A DNA stretch of 64,000 nucleotides from Lithospermum erythrorhizon (Eukaryota; Streptophyta; Magnoliopsida; Boraginales; Boraginaceae). The stretch is taken from the NCBI GenBank assembly GCA_019722365.1, contig JADFUC010000543.1, forward strand, positions 124,001-188,000, in the 5' to 3' direction. Every line of letters begins with the position of its first letter. Positions within the stretch are counted from its first letter, which is position 1. The notes under the pieces were generated by a model. The model searched no databases. It was given only the letters and a program-made list of their open reading frames with translations, and was not told where the DNA came from. Shown here piece after piece: positions 35,119 to 46,199 of the stretch. The translations under genes were made by a program, and so were the position numbers.

Positions 35119-35547
35119 TCAACCACCACAAGCCTCAAAGTATGCTTTTAACTTTCGAGCAGATATCACCAATGCCATGACGAATTTATCAATTCGAGGA
35201 TAATTCTCTTCGGGACCATGTAAGACGTGTCTCGCGTAATATATATGTTTTTGTACCTTGGCCTCTTCTCTTACGAGTACACTACTCACAGCCCCGTCTG
35301 TCACAACTAAATAGAGTTGGAGCTCTTCATTTTCTTCGGGTTGGGTCAATATCTGCGGGGATCTGAAGTAATCTTTGAACTCCTCAAAGGCCTTTGCACA
35401 CTCCTGATCCTATACAAATTCTTCCTTTGAGGCTTCCCTGAGCTTTTGGAAGAAAGGTAAGTTCTGATCCCCTGACTGATATATGAACCTGTTGAGGGCT
35501 ATCCAATACCCCGTCGTTGTACTTCTTTGTAAGATTTGGGAGCTTCC
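35119..35547 (-). pseudogene. End of gypsy reverse transcriptase and first RNase H
   Basis: From right to left on the minus strand: a MEAPKSYKEVQ-like start, IALNRFIYQSGDQNLPFFQK, KAFEEFKDYFRSPQILTQPE, then YLVVTDGAVSSVLVREE, VQKHIYYARHVL and ENYPRIDKFVMALVISARKL. This is the thumb of the gypsy reverse transcriptase and the degenerate first RNase H. The sequence becomes unrelated at about 35547, which marks the truncation of element E. Confidence 0.8.
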
Positions 35548-36720
35548 ATCTGCATTACTTATTGAGATGGAACGAATTACTTAGATTTTGTGTCAAAGAA
35601 TTTATAAGTTTATGGTTAACTAAAGAATTTTCAAAAATGAGGGAGGAGGACCGTCATTTCCATTAATCTTTTCTAAGCTCCGTTATTGTTGGTAGAAGTC
35701 AACTGGTAGAAGTCAAGGAGTAGACCACGTTACTAATCAAATACTTCATATATAAATGAGCTGTTTAAACTAAATATATACACTGTGTATATATTTTTGT
35801 TACATACATAACATAAATGTTATTGTTTAAATAAAATACTCTATATTATATAATATTAATCTTTAAAAGATTGTTCAATTTTAAATTGTTAATTATTGAC
35901 TTTTAAAGGTTAAACTTAAATATGTGTGTATTAGTGTATATATTGTACTTTATATAATATTTTATAAAAATATATTAAATATTCATGTTTTTCAACCTCA
36001 CTATTATATATTGACATGAACATTTTGATTTAAATAAAAATTGTGCATGTTAATTAAGATAATAAAGATTGTTATTTTTTAATATTGAAAAAAATAAATT
36101 GGACTATTGCTACTAGTTGAGTGGATTGCTTCATGGATATAAACATAACATACAAATTGGAATTGATAGCAATGTGTTTTGTTGACTTTTACACAAGTGA
36201 CCAAAGTGTGGGAATATTGATTATTTTATCACCCTATACAAAACGTAACCTACTACAAGAATTTAAGGTCACATTGACAAATTCATCAATTACTAGTTCA
36301 AGTAGGGCAATATTATTCATGTCCTAATGCTATAGAGGGAAGGTAGTACATTAAGTTCGATTTTTGACAAAGGAGTATATTATATATAATTCTCAGTTTC
36401 GTACATTCACTATGTGAGATTTTCAGGCGTTGCTTGTGACTTTCGGCCACCACGTAGGTTTCATAATTTGTAATTTCTATCATTATAGAAAAAAAGTATG
36501 GGCAATTAATTATTATGTACATATTTTCAAAATTTGTGGTTTCGGAAGTTAAATGCATGGAAGGCCAAGTCAACTAAGTATATATATACATTCTTCTTTT
36601 TATTTGTGTCATTAATTGTAGTCTACTTGAAATGTAACATCACTTGTCGTAATTATTATTGGTTTACTGGTACAATTATTCAACAATAAGAAATGATTTA
36701 TTAGTCAAGGATGACTTCTA
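35548..36720. other. AT-rich spacer with a dispersed repeat
   Basis: No gene is supported. 35850-36070 is the second copy of the AT-rich repeat at 22995-23230. The remainder has no recognisable protein or terminal repeats. Confidence 0.5.
35850..36070. repeat. Dispersed AT-rich repeat, copy 2
   Basis: Same orientation and order of words as the copy at 22995-23230 (AAAAGATTGTT, TATATTGTACTTT, TAAAAATATATTAAA, GACATGAACATTTTGATTT, GTTAATTAA). Lengths are about 220 bp each. Confidence 0.5.
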
Positions 36721-37140
36721 TTTTTTTTTTAATTGAAAATTTTATTAATGAAAAAGATGATTTAGGATGTTAGAGGTAATTTAAATGGCGGGGTCTCATT
36801 CATCAAGAAACTTCAAAGGGGAAAAATAGGTCTCGAAGCGGATTGGCCTACCCTTGTGGGGCAAACCATATTTTAAGCATTAGGAAGTCTATTTGGGGCG
36901 CCCACACAATCCCTAAGGGTTGGGAGCCTATTTCGGGGCCACATATCCCGACTTGCGAACTCGATTCCGCTATAAAAGCCCGCATTCTTCCATCCCATCT
37001 GAGGCAGTAATACGAGGAAAATTTGGGCATACCCACAGCTGAGAAGAAAACCATAAGGAAAAAAACGAACAACAAAAAAACTAATGTTTGCTTGTATGTA
37101 AAGGAATTGCTCTCTATCAAGCCCCGGACACAAGTGCGAA
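36721..37140 (-). mobile_element. Probable 3' end of a LINE
   Basis: On the minus strand the segment ends in TTTTTCATTAATAAAATTTT followed by CAATT and a poly(A) run (T run at 36721-36731). Plant L1-type LINEs commonly end with a STTAATAAAATTT-like stretch before the A tail. The 400 bp upstream are GC-richer than the surroundings and encode nothing recognisable, as expected for a 3' UTR. No reverse transcriptase is present, so it would be a 5'-truncated copy. Target duplications are not clear. Confidence 0.4.
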
Positions 37141-37767
37141 TGTCTAAGTGAATTGATCCAAATTATACACGTGTATCACTTCCTCCTCAATAGCATGTTT
37201 TTGTAACCCGATGCAGCAGTATTAAGCCTCTCGCGGGACATCTTTGAATATTATGCCTATTATTCTCGATCAAGTGAGTTATCGATCCACCAAATGATTG
37301 AGAAGCCACACACCTTATCCTTGAGCACACAGTAATGACACGCATAAAATCCGTCTCGATGATCACACTTGCTACAAACCTAAGTTAGAACACAATCTAC
37401 AAGGCTATTCATAAATTGCCAATAACTCCTAAATGTTCCAATGTAAAAAGTCATGAAATTCTTGTAATCTATATGTGCTACTCCACTTATATTATTGAAA
37501 GTTACCCTTTGTTGAATATATATGACCTCACGAAAGCTAAGGGGGCAGGTGGTCAAAGGGGGCACACCGTCATGAATTTTTATTTATTTTTTGCTAATTT
37601 TTTGTACTCAAAATATTTAATTGATTATTGGATCTGTTCAAGTTTAATAAACAGAGTATTTTAGATGTTTTTTTTCTTCTAAAGTATTCTCGGGCATGTC
37701 TCGCATATTGAAGTAATTATCTAACTAGGTTTCTATTAAATAGGAAATATTATACTACGTATTAAGT
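37141..37767. other. Spacer, nothing recognised
   Basis: No gene, terminal repeat or tandem structure is visible in this 630-bp stretch. Confidence 0.5.
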
Positions 37768-37880
37768 TTTTTTTTTTCAAAAACAAAAAACTCACCCACC
37801 ACCCCCTTAAAATGAGAATCGAACCCAAGACCTCTACGTCTCCTAACCTGTTCGATATCAATTGTTATATATGAAAGATG
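37768..37880 (-). mobile_element. SINE-like element, minus strand
   Basis: On the minus strand an A-box-like TATCGAACAGGTTAGGAG is followed about 30 bp later by a B box (GGGTTCGATTCTC at about 37809-37821 in complement), a GGGGGTGGTGGGTGAG stretch and a TTTTTTG...GAAAAAAAAA tail. This is the general build of short tRNA-derived plant SINEs. Ends are approximate. Confidence 0.5.
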
Positions 37881-37974
37881 GATCCACATGGTAAGCACAC
37901 GCGGTTCATACATTAAACTCTTGCTCCTCACATGTGCATGGAGAGGAACAATGTTCACCTTTTTTTTTAACTCA

Positions 37975-38792
37975 ATAAATTAATACTAGATTATTTAATA
38001 AACTTTCCAAATAATATTTTGAGGCCCGACTTCGGGATAGTGCTAAATTAATAATTAAATTGATTTTTCTTGGTTCCTTTTCCAATTATCAACTACTGCC
38101 AGAAGCTTCGATAAATTAATACTCGATTATTTAATAAACTCTCTAATAACAGTCAGGCTTCGAACTTCGATGAAATTAATACTCGTTATTTAATAAACCC
38201 TCTAAGATAATATTTTTTGTCTGTCCTGACTCAGGGATAAATTAATACTTGATTATTTAATAAACTCTCTAATATAATATTTTTGGCCGGTTCCGACTCG
38301 AGCATAGGGTGCTAAATTAATAATTTGTGCTTGTTTCGATTCCTTTCTTTTTTTGGCAACTTCTCGACTACCTGGTAGACACTCGATTATTTGATAAACT
38401 CTCACAGATATCTTTGGCATCTGGGCTTCGATAAAGCTGGATGGCGTCAATTGCAACGGTCCATCGATTCTTGTTCATCTCACGCACCATGCTATTTTAT
38501 TTGGCTTTTTTTTGCTTTTTTTTTTGGCTTTTTGAAACTGATAAAATTAATTTCAGTTTATTTAATAACATCTCAAGATACCGACTGAGATATGATTCTA
38601 AATTAATATTAATTGATGTTTTCTTTTGTTCCTTTTTTCATTTTTATTTCTTCTTTTTACGCAATTATCAGCTTCTGATAGAAACTTGATAAGTAATACT
38701 TTCGATTATTTAATAAATTCTCTAATATAATATTTTTGCCAGTCCCGGCTTCGAGAGATGAGTGTATTAATAATGCGTCTTTTTCGTTCATT

Positions 38793-38827
<35 letters not shown>

Positions 38828-39145
38828 CTGCTATTATCAACTACATTGGAAACTCGATATATTAATAGTCGATTATTTAATAAACTCTCTAAGATAATAC
38901 TTTTGTCCGGTCCCGACTCAGGGATAGGGTGCTAAATTAATAATGCATCATTTTTGTCTTTGTTGCCAATGATCAACTAGAGTAAAGAAGCGACCAGAAA
39001 ATTAATACTTTCGATTATTTAATAAATTCTCTAATATAATATTTTTGACGGTCCGATTGGAGGATAGGTTGCTAAAATAATAAATTAGGTGCTTTTTTTA
39101 GGGGTTTTTTTGCAATTATCAACTCTGGTAAACACTCGATTATGG
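37975..39145. repeat. Degenerate tandem array, about 10 units
   Basis: The core ATTAATACTCGATTATTTAA followed by TAAACTCTCTAATATAATAT and a CCGGTCCCGACTCGGGATAG-like GC-rich word recurs at about 37975, 38110, 38170, 38238, 38381, 38541, 38690, 38857, 39000 and 39131. Spacing is mostly 130-165 bp, with two short steps of 60-70 bp. Between cores lie T-rich stretches ending in CAATTATCAACT. I cannot tell whether this is a satellite or the subterminal repeat field of a DNA transposon. Confidence 0.9.
38797..38824. repeat. (AT)14 microsatellite
   Basis: This is a perfect AT run inside one T-rich spacer of the surrounding tandem array. Confidence 0.95.
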
Positions 39146-39999
39146 CTCGTCTTTAATGCACACACGTGAGGGAGGAATTTTTTTCTAAAATTTGAAAATA
39201 CAAATCTTTAAAATACCCCTATTCAATCTTGACCATTGATCAAAAAGGGGTGATCCATGTTAAGATTAAGTAAACTACAGTATAAACACCAATTATGGCA
39301 TCTAAAAAATAGGGTAAAGACGACATTTATAATAGATATTTGTCGTTGTTGTGAATTATTTGATCGCTTATGTTTAAAAAATATTTTGATCACTCATCTT
39401 TCAAAAAATATGCGTGCACAGTGTACTAACTAGAGGCCACAAGACTATCATGTACAATTTTGTAGCGGCGATATGGTCTCGATGTTCATGCATAAACTGA
39501 AATGTTAACTATAAGTTAATAAAATACCAATATTCGAAAGACTGATTAAATGTGACATTTTAAAACATGAATGAAAAATATATATGAGTAATGATATCTT
39601 TTATCCTAAGAAGTTGTATTCCAAAAGAACCCTATTGGGGTTAAAAAAGGTTAATTATTTTGTTAATAACAAAATGAAGACATTAAATTGAATGTACAAA
39701 AAAATGGAGCTTGTATTTAGGAGTTTAAGGAAATTCTTAAACATTATGCTTAAATCATTTAAAGTCATTGGATCATCTAGTTTTAAAAGAAAAAAATGGA
39801 TTTACTTTTAAAAAAATTATTGAAACTAAAAATAAAAGGAAAAATAAGGTATTCATGCTTTTAATCACGATGCTGAAAAAATTGTTCAACCTCCTAAATT
39901 GGACTAAAAAAATCAATGTACAAAAATATCTCTCAAAATTCAATTTCAACCATCCCAATCCAATCGCACCATGACAAGTCTAAAAATAAATAAAAAGAA
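39146..39999. other. AT-rich spacer, no gene
   Basis: Nothing recognisable is encoded. Short frames exist on both strands at 39768-39974 but are Lys/Asn/Phe-rich, as AT-rich noise is. Confidence 0.5.
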
Positions 40000-40222
40000 T
40001 ACCCGTAAGGGTGGTAAAGTTTGTAGAGTAGATGAGTTTGCAATCGTGTGATCATGGGTTCGATTCTCCCTACCAAACACTTTCTTGATCGAGGTTGTTA
40101 CACATGACTTGTATAGTATAGTTGTCTGACATAGTTTGCAGTCTATTGCATCACGAGATTTACCATAATCCACTGGAAGAAGAGTAGCAGCTGCTGCGGA
40201 TAAGATCCCGTTAAAAAAAAAT
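40000..40222 (+). mobile_element. SINE-like element, plus strand
   Basis: The head resembles a tRNA: GGGTGGTAAAGTTTGTAGAG at 40009-40028 as A-box region and GGGTTCGATTCTC near 40056-40068 as B box. After about 150 bp of body it ends in TTAAAAAAAAA at 40212-40222. Length and build suit a plant tRNA-derived SINE. It is about 1 kb upstream of the F-box gene. Confidence 0.6.
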
Positions 40223-40536
40223 AGAAAATACACAAATGTATCGACCAATAGCGGTTGCGGGTGGTTTCAACATACTATACGTGTAGCAATTAATGGTTTA
40301 GGTTGCAGGTGTTGCCCTCATGTTGATGTTTCTTTCGGTATCTTGTCTTGTTGAAAACACTCATTATGCTTGTTATGTTGTGCCTTTGTGTCTTAAAAAT
40401 GGGCCCAAATATCCACCAAAATGCTTTAATGCTCACTACCCATCTACCATTTTTTCCATTGTAATAACCCCTTTTTCCATTTTCTTGCTGTCTAGCATTT
40501 GCTAATAAATGCTTAACTTTTTCAAAATTTTCCAGT
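40223..40536. other. Spacer before tandem array
   Basis: No gene is supported. The sequence from 40505 on begins to resemble the tandem unit that follows. Confidence 0.4.
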
Positions 40537-41013
40537 TAATAAGTTTGTGTTGATTAATTGTTTGAAGTTGGCATTTGTTGAATTGGTCATATCTCAAAGA
40601 TTAGGCCTTTAATAAGTTTGTGTAGATTAATGGTTGATGTTGGCATTTGTTAAATTGCTCAACTTTTCAAAGACTAGGCCTTTAATAAGTTTGTGTTGAT
40701 TAATGGTTTGAAGTTGGCATTTGTTAATTGCCCTTTAATAAGTTTTGTTAATAGTTTGTGTTGATTAATGGTTTGAAGTTGGCATTTGTTAATAAATTGC
40801 TCAACTATTCAAAGACTTGGCCTCTAATAAGTTTGTGTTGCTTAATGGTTCGATGTTAGCGTTTGTTGATTTGCTCAACTTTTCAAAGATTAGGCCTTTA
40901 ATAAGTTTGTGTAGATTAATAGTTTGAAGTTGGCATTTACTAAATTGCTTAACTTTTCAATGACTAATCCTTCAATAAGTTTGTGTCGATTAGTAGTTTG
41001 AAGTTGGCATTTG
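40537..41013. repeat. 74-bp tandem repeat upstream of F-box gene, 7 units
   Basis: Units begin AATAAGTTTGTGTTGATTAA and contain TGGTTTGAAGTTGGCATTTG, a TTAAATTGCTCAACTTTTCA stretch and AAAGACTAGGCCTTT. Starts are near 40538, 40611, 40684, 40737, 40826, 40900 and 40974, so the usual period is 73-74 bp, with one short and one long step. The array ends about 270 bp before the start codon at 41285, so it lies in the promoter or 5' UTR. Confidence 0.9.
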
Positions 41014-41284
41014 TTTGTTACTACTTTGAGGTGATTTGTAAGGGGTTGAAACTTGAAAATTTCTTGATTGTTTTGAGGTGAGAATTTATCTTTTCTGTAT
41101 TAGTGCAAGATTCTATGCTAGATTCAAAGATTGGGTTTTTTATTTGGAGTTTGGACACATTAACTTTTAAGTTATTGGCTGTAATTTTGATTATTCGAAA
41201 GTTTCTGTGTAGGATCTGTTTCTTCAAGTTGGAAAGTTCTGATATTTGAGATTGAATGCTGACTTTGGTGAATCTCTTGAAGTG

Positions 41285-43795
41285 ATGAACAGAAATAGAG
41301 TTCTTCAGCCTCCTTTGGTAATCTTCTACTACTATTTTCTCTGCATTTTTTTGTGTGTTTTCCCAAGAATTATGCAAAAAAAATTGTGATGTTTCTTGGT
41401 TTCTGTTATATTTTTATTCCATTTATTACATAAATTTCCATAGCTCAGTTAGCTTTAGCCCCCCTCTTCACCTCTTAAAGAGAGAATATGGATTAGAGAT
41501 ATCTGAAGATGAAGATTATGTAATTGTCATTGTTATCATGAATTCGTAGACAGTTTTCGGGAAATAGGATGCTACTTCAGGAATATTAGAAGGAAATGGT
41601 TAGTTTTCCTGAATAATTTGATTATTGTTCAGGGTTTCTGATAGTGTTTAAATGATTCTTCAAGAACCTAACTAGGATGTTCTTCTCTTCATTATTCAAG
41701 AACTTGAAATGGTGCCGGTCTATGTTGAAGATACTTCTTATTCTAGAGGATCTCTGAGATTTGGAATGCTTCCTGGTCTCCTTTTCAAAGAATTTTGGAC
41801 CTGATAAAAGTTTCTTAATTTACTTGTCCCAATGCTTGAATAAATTGTGGATATGTGATTGTTACACTTGCTTGATGTCACTCCGAGAATCTCCATTGGT
41901 GATGGTATATATTTTTTTCTGATAGATAAAAATTAAATCCCATGAGAGTTGTACAGAAACAGCTAGTGGACTTGTATGTTTTGAGTTTGAGGTGGCATTT
42001 TATTTGTAGCAATACCTGTAGTCATGGGTACTTGTATTTCCTAGTTTCGTTCTCAGAGAAGCATGTCTCTTACAAAAATCTACATTGACCATACATGTAA
42101 TTTGTTTCCTTGGATTGTGAATTGTGATTCTTGTCCCAGTCGTGTATATAAGTTTATTCTCGTGGGGTTCTGTTACGCAGATAAGATGTGTCACATAGCT
42201 TTAAACAACACTCATCTTGAGCAACTGCACAACTGTAAATTCAGCAATTATTAGCATGTATTGGAATTTATTGAAATTTCACTTTGTTTTGTAAATGGAT
42301 TGCTTTTCTCAGTTATGTTAACAATCATAAGCTTGTTAATGTTGGTTGACAACTGTCAGCATTCTGAAATCAATTCTAGTTCATTCTTACTATACCTGCA
42401 GTATATAACAACATAACTTGGAACCATTAAGCATCTTGAATCAATCATTTCCACGACATAAATTCAAAGTCATAATTCTTTTGATTTAAACATTTAGTTA
42501 GATAAGAGAGGATTCTGATGAATATACATCAACCTTTCGTGCTCTTGCAGGTCGATTCTACAGCCTGTCTCTGTAGAGTAGATGCAGGCTTCAAAACTGT
42601 TGCTGGAGCAAAAAGATATGTTCCTGGAACAAAGCTTTGTCTCCAGCCTAACATCAAAGCCTCCATTCATCCTGCAAGAGAGAAGCCATCGCGTGAAAAA
42701 AATCGGACACCTGTTCCTCTGCTTCCTGGACTTCCAGATGATCTTGCAATTGCTTGCTTAATTCGTGTACCTAAAATAGAACACCGCAAGCTACGTCTAG
42801 TCTGCAAAAGATGGTACCGTCTTTTGGCAGGTAATTTCTTTTACACTCTCAGAAAAAATATTGGACTTTCTGAGGAATGGATATACATCATGAAGAGAGA
42901 TCGGGAAGGCAAAATGACATGGCATGCTTTTGATCCTATATACCAGCTTTACCAACCTCTCCCACCTGTTCCCAAGGAATACTCGGAAGCTCTTGGTTTC
43001 GGCTCTGCTGTTCTAGGTGGCTGCCACCTCTACATCTTCGGTGGAAAAGATCCAGTGAAGGGTTCCATGAGAAGAGTCATCTATTATAGTGCACGCACTA
43101 ATAAGTGGCACCGTGCTCCAGATATGCTTCGGAGGCGTCATTTTTTTGGTTCTTGTGTTATAAACAACTGTTTGTATGTAGCTGGTGGGGAGAACGAGGG
43201 GGTTCGTAGGTCACTAAGATCAGCTGAAGTTTATGACCCCAATAAGAACCGGTGGTCTTTCATATCCGACATGAGCACGTCAATGGTGCCTTTCATTGGT
43301 ATCATATATAATGGAAAATGGTTCTTGAAGGGGTTAGGATCTCACGGACAGGTTTCGAGTGAGGTCTACCATCCTGAAACTGATAGCTGGTGCCCTGTAT
43401 ATAATGGAATGGTAAGAGGGTGGAGGAACCCAAGCACATCCTTTGATGGGCAACTTTATTCAGTTGACTGTAAAGATGGCTGCAAGCTTAGGGTATATGA
43501 TGAAGCATCCGATTCATGGAGTAAGCATATAGATAGTAAGGCACATCTAGGAAATTCAAAGGCATTGGAGGCTGCAGCTCTTCTCCCCCTGAATGGAAAA
43601 TTATGCATCATCCGCAATAACATGAGCATATCCCTTGTCGATGTTACAAAATCCGATGGTTCTGCAGAGCATTTATGGGAAACCATTGCAGGCAAAGGAC
43701 AGTTCAAAACCATGGTGACAAATCTTTTGTCAAACCTAGCAGGCAGGAACCGCCTGAAGAGTCATATTGTTCACTGCCAAGTTCTTTTGGCATGA
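41285..43795 (+). CDS. SAGL1: F-box/kelch-repeat protein, SAGL1-like (At1g55270 type)
   Basis: Two exons: 41285-41317 encodes MNRNRVLQPPL, then a 1233-bp intron (GTAATC...TTGCAG), then 42551-43795 from VDSTACLCRV to the stop, together 425 residues. The first exon is inferred from its splice donor, phase and the PPL-VDSTACLC junction usual in this family. A start within the intron at 42518 is open but would read through the acceptor. Residues 69-105 form the F-box (LPGLPDDLAIACLIRVP...LRLVCKRWY). Kelch blades follow at about 158-203, 205-250, 255-302 and 303-345, with GG/W signatures such as LYIFGGKD and LYVAGGENEG. By family the protein is the substrate receptor of an SCF ubiquitin ligase. 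Arabidopsis SAGL1 targets proteins of phenylpropanoid and wax synthesis; substrate here is inferred. The frame is intact. Confidence 0.93.
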
Positions 43796-46199
43796 AGTAG
43801 AAGTCATGCTCAATATAGTACACGGTTTGTAGTCCGATATTCTTATCCTCGTTTAGTTAAATGAAGACGTTTGCAGGAAACGTGATTAGAAGCTGAAACG
43901 AGTTCCCTCATCACACACGAAGATATAGTATGGTAAATTTCTCATATCACACACGAAGATATCCTATGGTAAATCTAAGATGCAATGTAGGAGCGTAATT
44001 AGGTTCCTGTTAGACTTAACTTCTGGTTTTTCTATCACTCTATCACACATAGAACATTCTGTATTTAGAGGATATTTAATCTATGTAAGAAATTTTGCTG
44101 CAATGTGTGTATATGCAAATTTTCAGCTTCCCTGTCTTGTATCAAAATGACTTGTTGAATTTCTCAATGTTTATCTTAAACTTCATCTTTCATTTAGACT
44201 GAGTGTTGTTTCGTTGACGATATTTTTAATTATATAATAAGAAAAGTTATAAGAAAATACTATTAATTAATAATATTCTTAAAATAAATCCAAGTTTATA
44301 AATTCTATTTTTGTTACATTAAGGAATGATAATTAAAATTTGATCAAAGTTTTGACACGAAAATTGAAAATGTTAATTAAAATAAACTAGAATTATTAAT
44401 ATGGAGAATTTGATTCTTTGAAATAACTAAATCAATTTTAGACTAAGCTTAAAGTTATTTCAATTAAACATTTACAAAAACATTGTCCAAGGGGCCTACA
44501 TAGGCAAAATCCTTTGCCTTTGTATTGTTGGGAGCACTCAAATTGACAATAGCCAGGGACACACATTCTTGGGTCCAATTCTACTCTGCAAGTTCGTGGC
44601 TCGTGTTCGGCTCGAGTCGTAATCAAAACCACTACAAAATTTATTATAAAGTTAATAAACAGAAGAAAATTTTAATACAAAGTCTAATCATATTCATAAT
44701 ACTTAATTCATCCATAAAGAAAAATTTATTAATACAAAAATGCGAGGAATATAATCGTTAGCGGAACGAAATTTTTATAGGAAGGCAATGAGTAATATTA
44801 TATCACATGAAAAAGGTATACAAAAAATTAGAGCGAACAACTTAATTTTTTGAACAAATGAATGGTAAAATTATTTTTTTAATAGTAAAAATATAATTTT
44901 TAAAATTTTAGAGAAAAGGACGGCTAGCTACTCCATGCCTAGTTCCTCCATGAGTATAATCATATGAAATGAATGTAAGAGATGTGCATGAATGATTATT
45001 GAAGTGGTCGAGGATTCAAACCTCATATATACTTAAATTAGGGGAGGAGATGAATAGCTAGTCTGTAGTACGTAATATAGTTCATGAGAAGTTAATTATA
45101 CACATTACCTGAAAGAATAAAGAATGAAAAAATGAGATAAGAAGCTCTAGCCATTTCTTGAATTTGTTAGAAAACCACAGCTTTCTTCTTATACATACAA
45201 AATTGTCTGCTAAGCCTAAATCTCCATACATATATATACATACAGTATATAATTTCTATGTATGGAATCATATATTAGTCAATCATAAGTAATTTAATCA
45301 TTCACAAAAGGGTACTTTGAATTGAATTTAAAATCATTTCAAAATAGTATGCTTTCTCAATTACAAAAAATGAAAACATATTAAATGGTTGGTGACTGAA
45401 TTGGAATACTTTTTTTATTACTTGCCTTTAAGGTCATGTTTAGAAGTTCATTTGAAATAAAATATACTCCATATTTGAAAATAAACAATGAAAGATATTC
45501 AATAAACATTTTTATATCAATTTTATTAGGTAATTAAATATTTTCATTTATTAACATTACAACTTATTGAGTAATATATGATCCGTTAGAGTGCATTTAA
45601 GGAAAATTTTTAGGAAGGTGCATTAGCTCCTAAAAGTTACTCATCAAGGGGTTGAAAAAATTAAAAATTTATAAAATGATGTTTTTTCAACTCTTCTAAA
45701 ATAACTTGAGCCCCTAAAAAAATTTGCACACACCACAAATTTGTACCGCTCTCTATATTATATTATTTATCTCTTCTTTTTCATTATTGAAAATCTTGAA
45801 ATACTTGATTTTTGTATGTTTGGGTGAGAATCGCCAAGGCTATTAAAGTAGATACATAAAAAGCTAAAGTCCTAAAACTAAGAAATATGATTAATATGAG
45901 TGCATTTTAGAAAATTTTAGGAGGCGATGTACACTGATCTTTAGTAGCTTTTTATTTATTCACTTTATTATTGAAAAAATAATAGGGAGAGTATAAATTT
46001 AAGGGTGAAGAGGGTGGGTGAATAATTTTATAGAAAGTCAACTTATTTTAGGGAAGGTGAAAGAGTATATTTTTATTTTATTTTTAGTGATTTCCACCCT
46101 TATTTTAATTTGTAGGAAAGCTGATGTACATGCTCTTACTATATTATTTTAAGAGAAAGGAGATTGGAAAATTACTTCCCCCTATAGAAGAACCGTTTT
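43796..46199. other. 3' UTR, then AT-rich spacer without genes
   Basis: The first about 300 bp are presumably the 3' UTR of the F-box gene. They contain a direct repeat of CACACACGAAGATAT plus a TATGGTAAAT word (43912-43975). After about 44200 the sequence is very AT-rich. A less AT-rich patch at 44490-44620 encodes nothing known. Near 45010-45030 a B-box-like AGGATTCAAACCTC might be a worn SINE. Confidence 0.5.

Larger units (their letters stand above)
27005..35547 (-). mobile_element. 5'-truncated Ty3/gypsy element 'E' of the Tat type
   Basis: On the minus strand from right to left: end of reverse transcriptase, a plant-type additional RNase H, integrase core and integrase C-terminus, then a 70-bp tandem repeat, an additional reading frame in the opposite orientation (plus strand, 27918-31183), a purine tract, and an LTR. 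Integrase after RNase H is the gypsy order. The antisense additional ORF between pol and the 3' LTR, and the second RNase H, are marks of the Tat lineage (Grande, Retand and relatives). The element breaks off near 35547 inside reverse transcriptase, so gag, protease and 5' LTR are absent. Two solo LTRs are inserted in it (28943-29782 and 32907-33889). Confidence 0.75.

Noticed and set aside
36848..37133. Two overlapping minus-strand frames with hydrophobic stretches
   Set aside because: They lie in the presumed LINE 3' UTR and have no similarity to known proteins; the hydrophobic part comes from T-rich sequence.
37975..41013. Possible CRISPR-like or phage-type repeat array
   Set aside because: Units are long, degenerate and directly tandem in plant DNA; there are no short identical repeats with unique spacers and no cas genes.
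41021..41377. 118-codon minus-strand frame near the F-box first exon
   Set aside because: Ser/Lys/Ile-rich frame in AT-rich sequence opposite the 5' region of the gene; no motif, no support as a gene.
43456..43713. 85-codon minus-strand frame
   Set aside because: Antisense shadow of the kelch-coding exon.
44990..45060. B-box-like AGGATTCAAACCTC, possible SINE
   Set aside because: No A box or A tail could be placed; too weak to list as an element.
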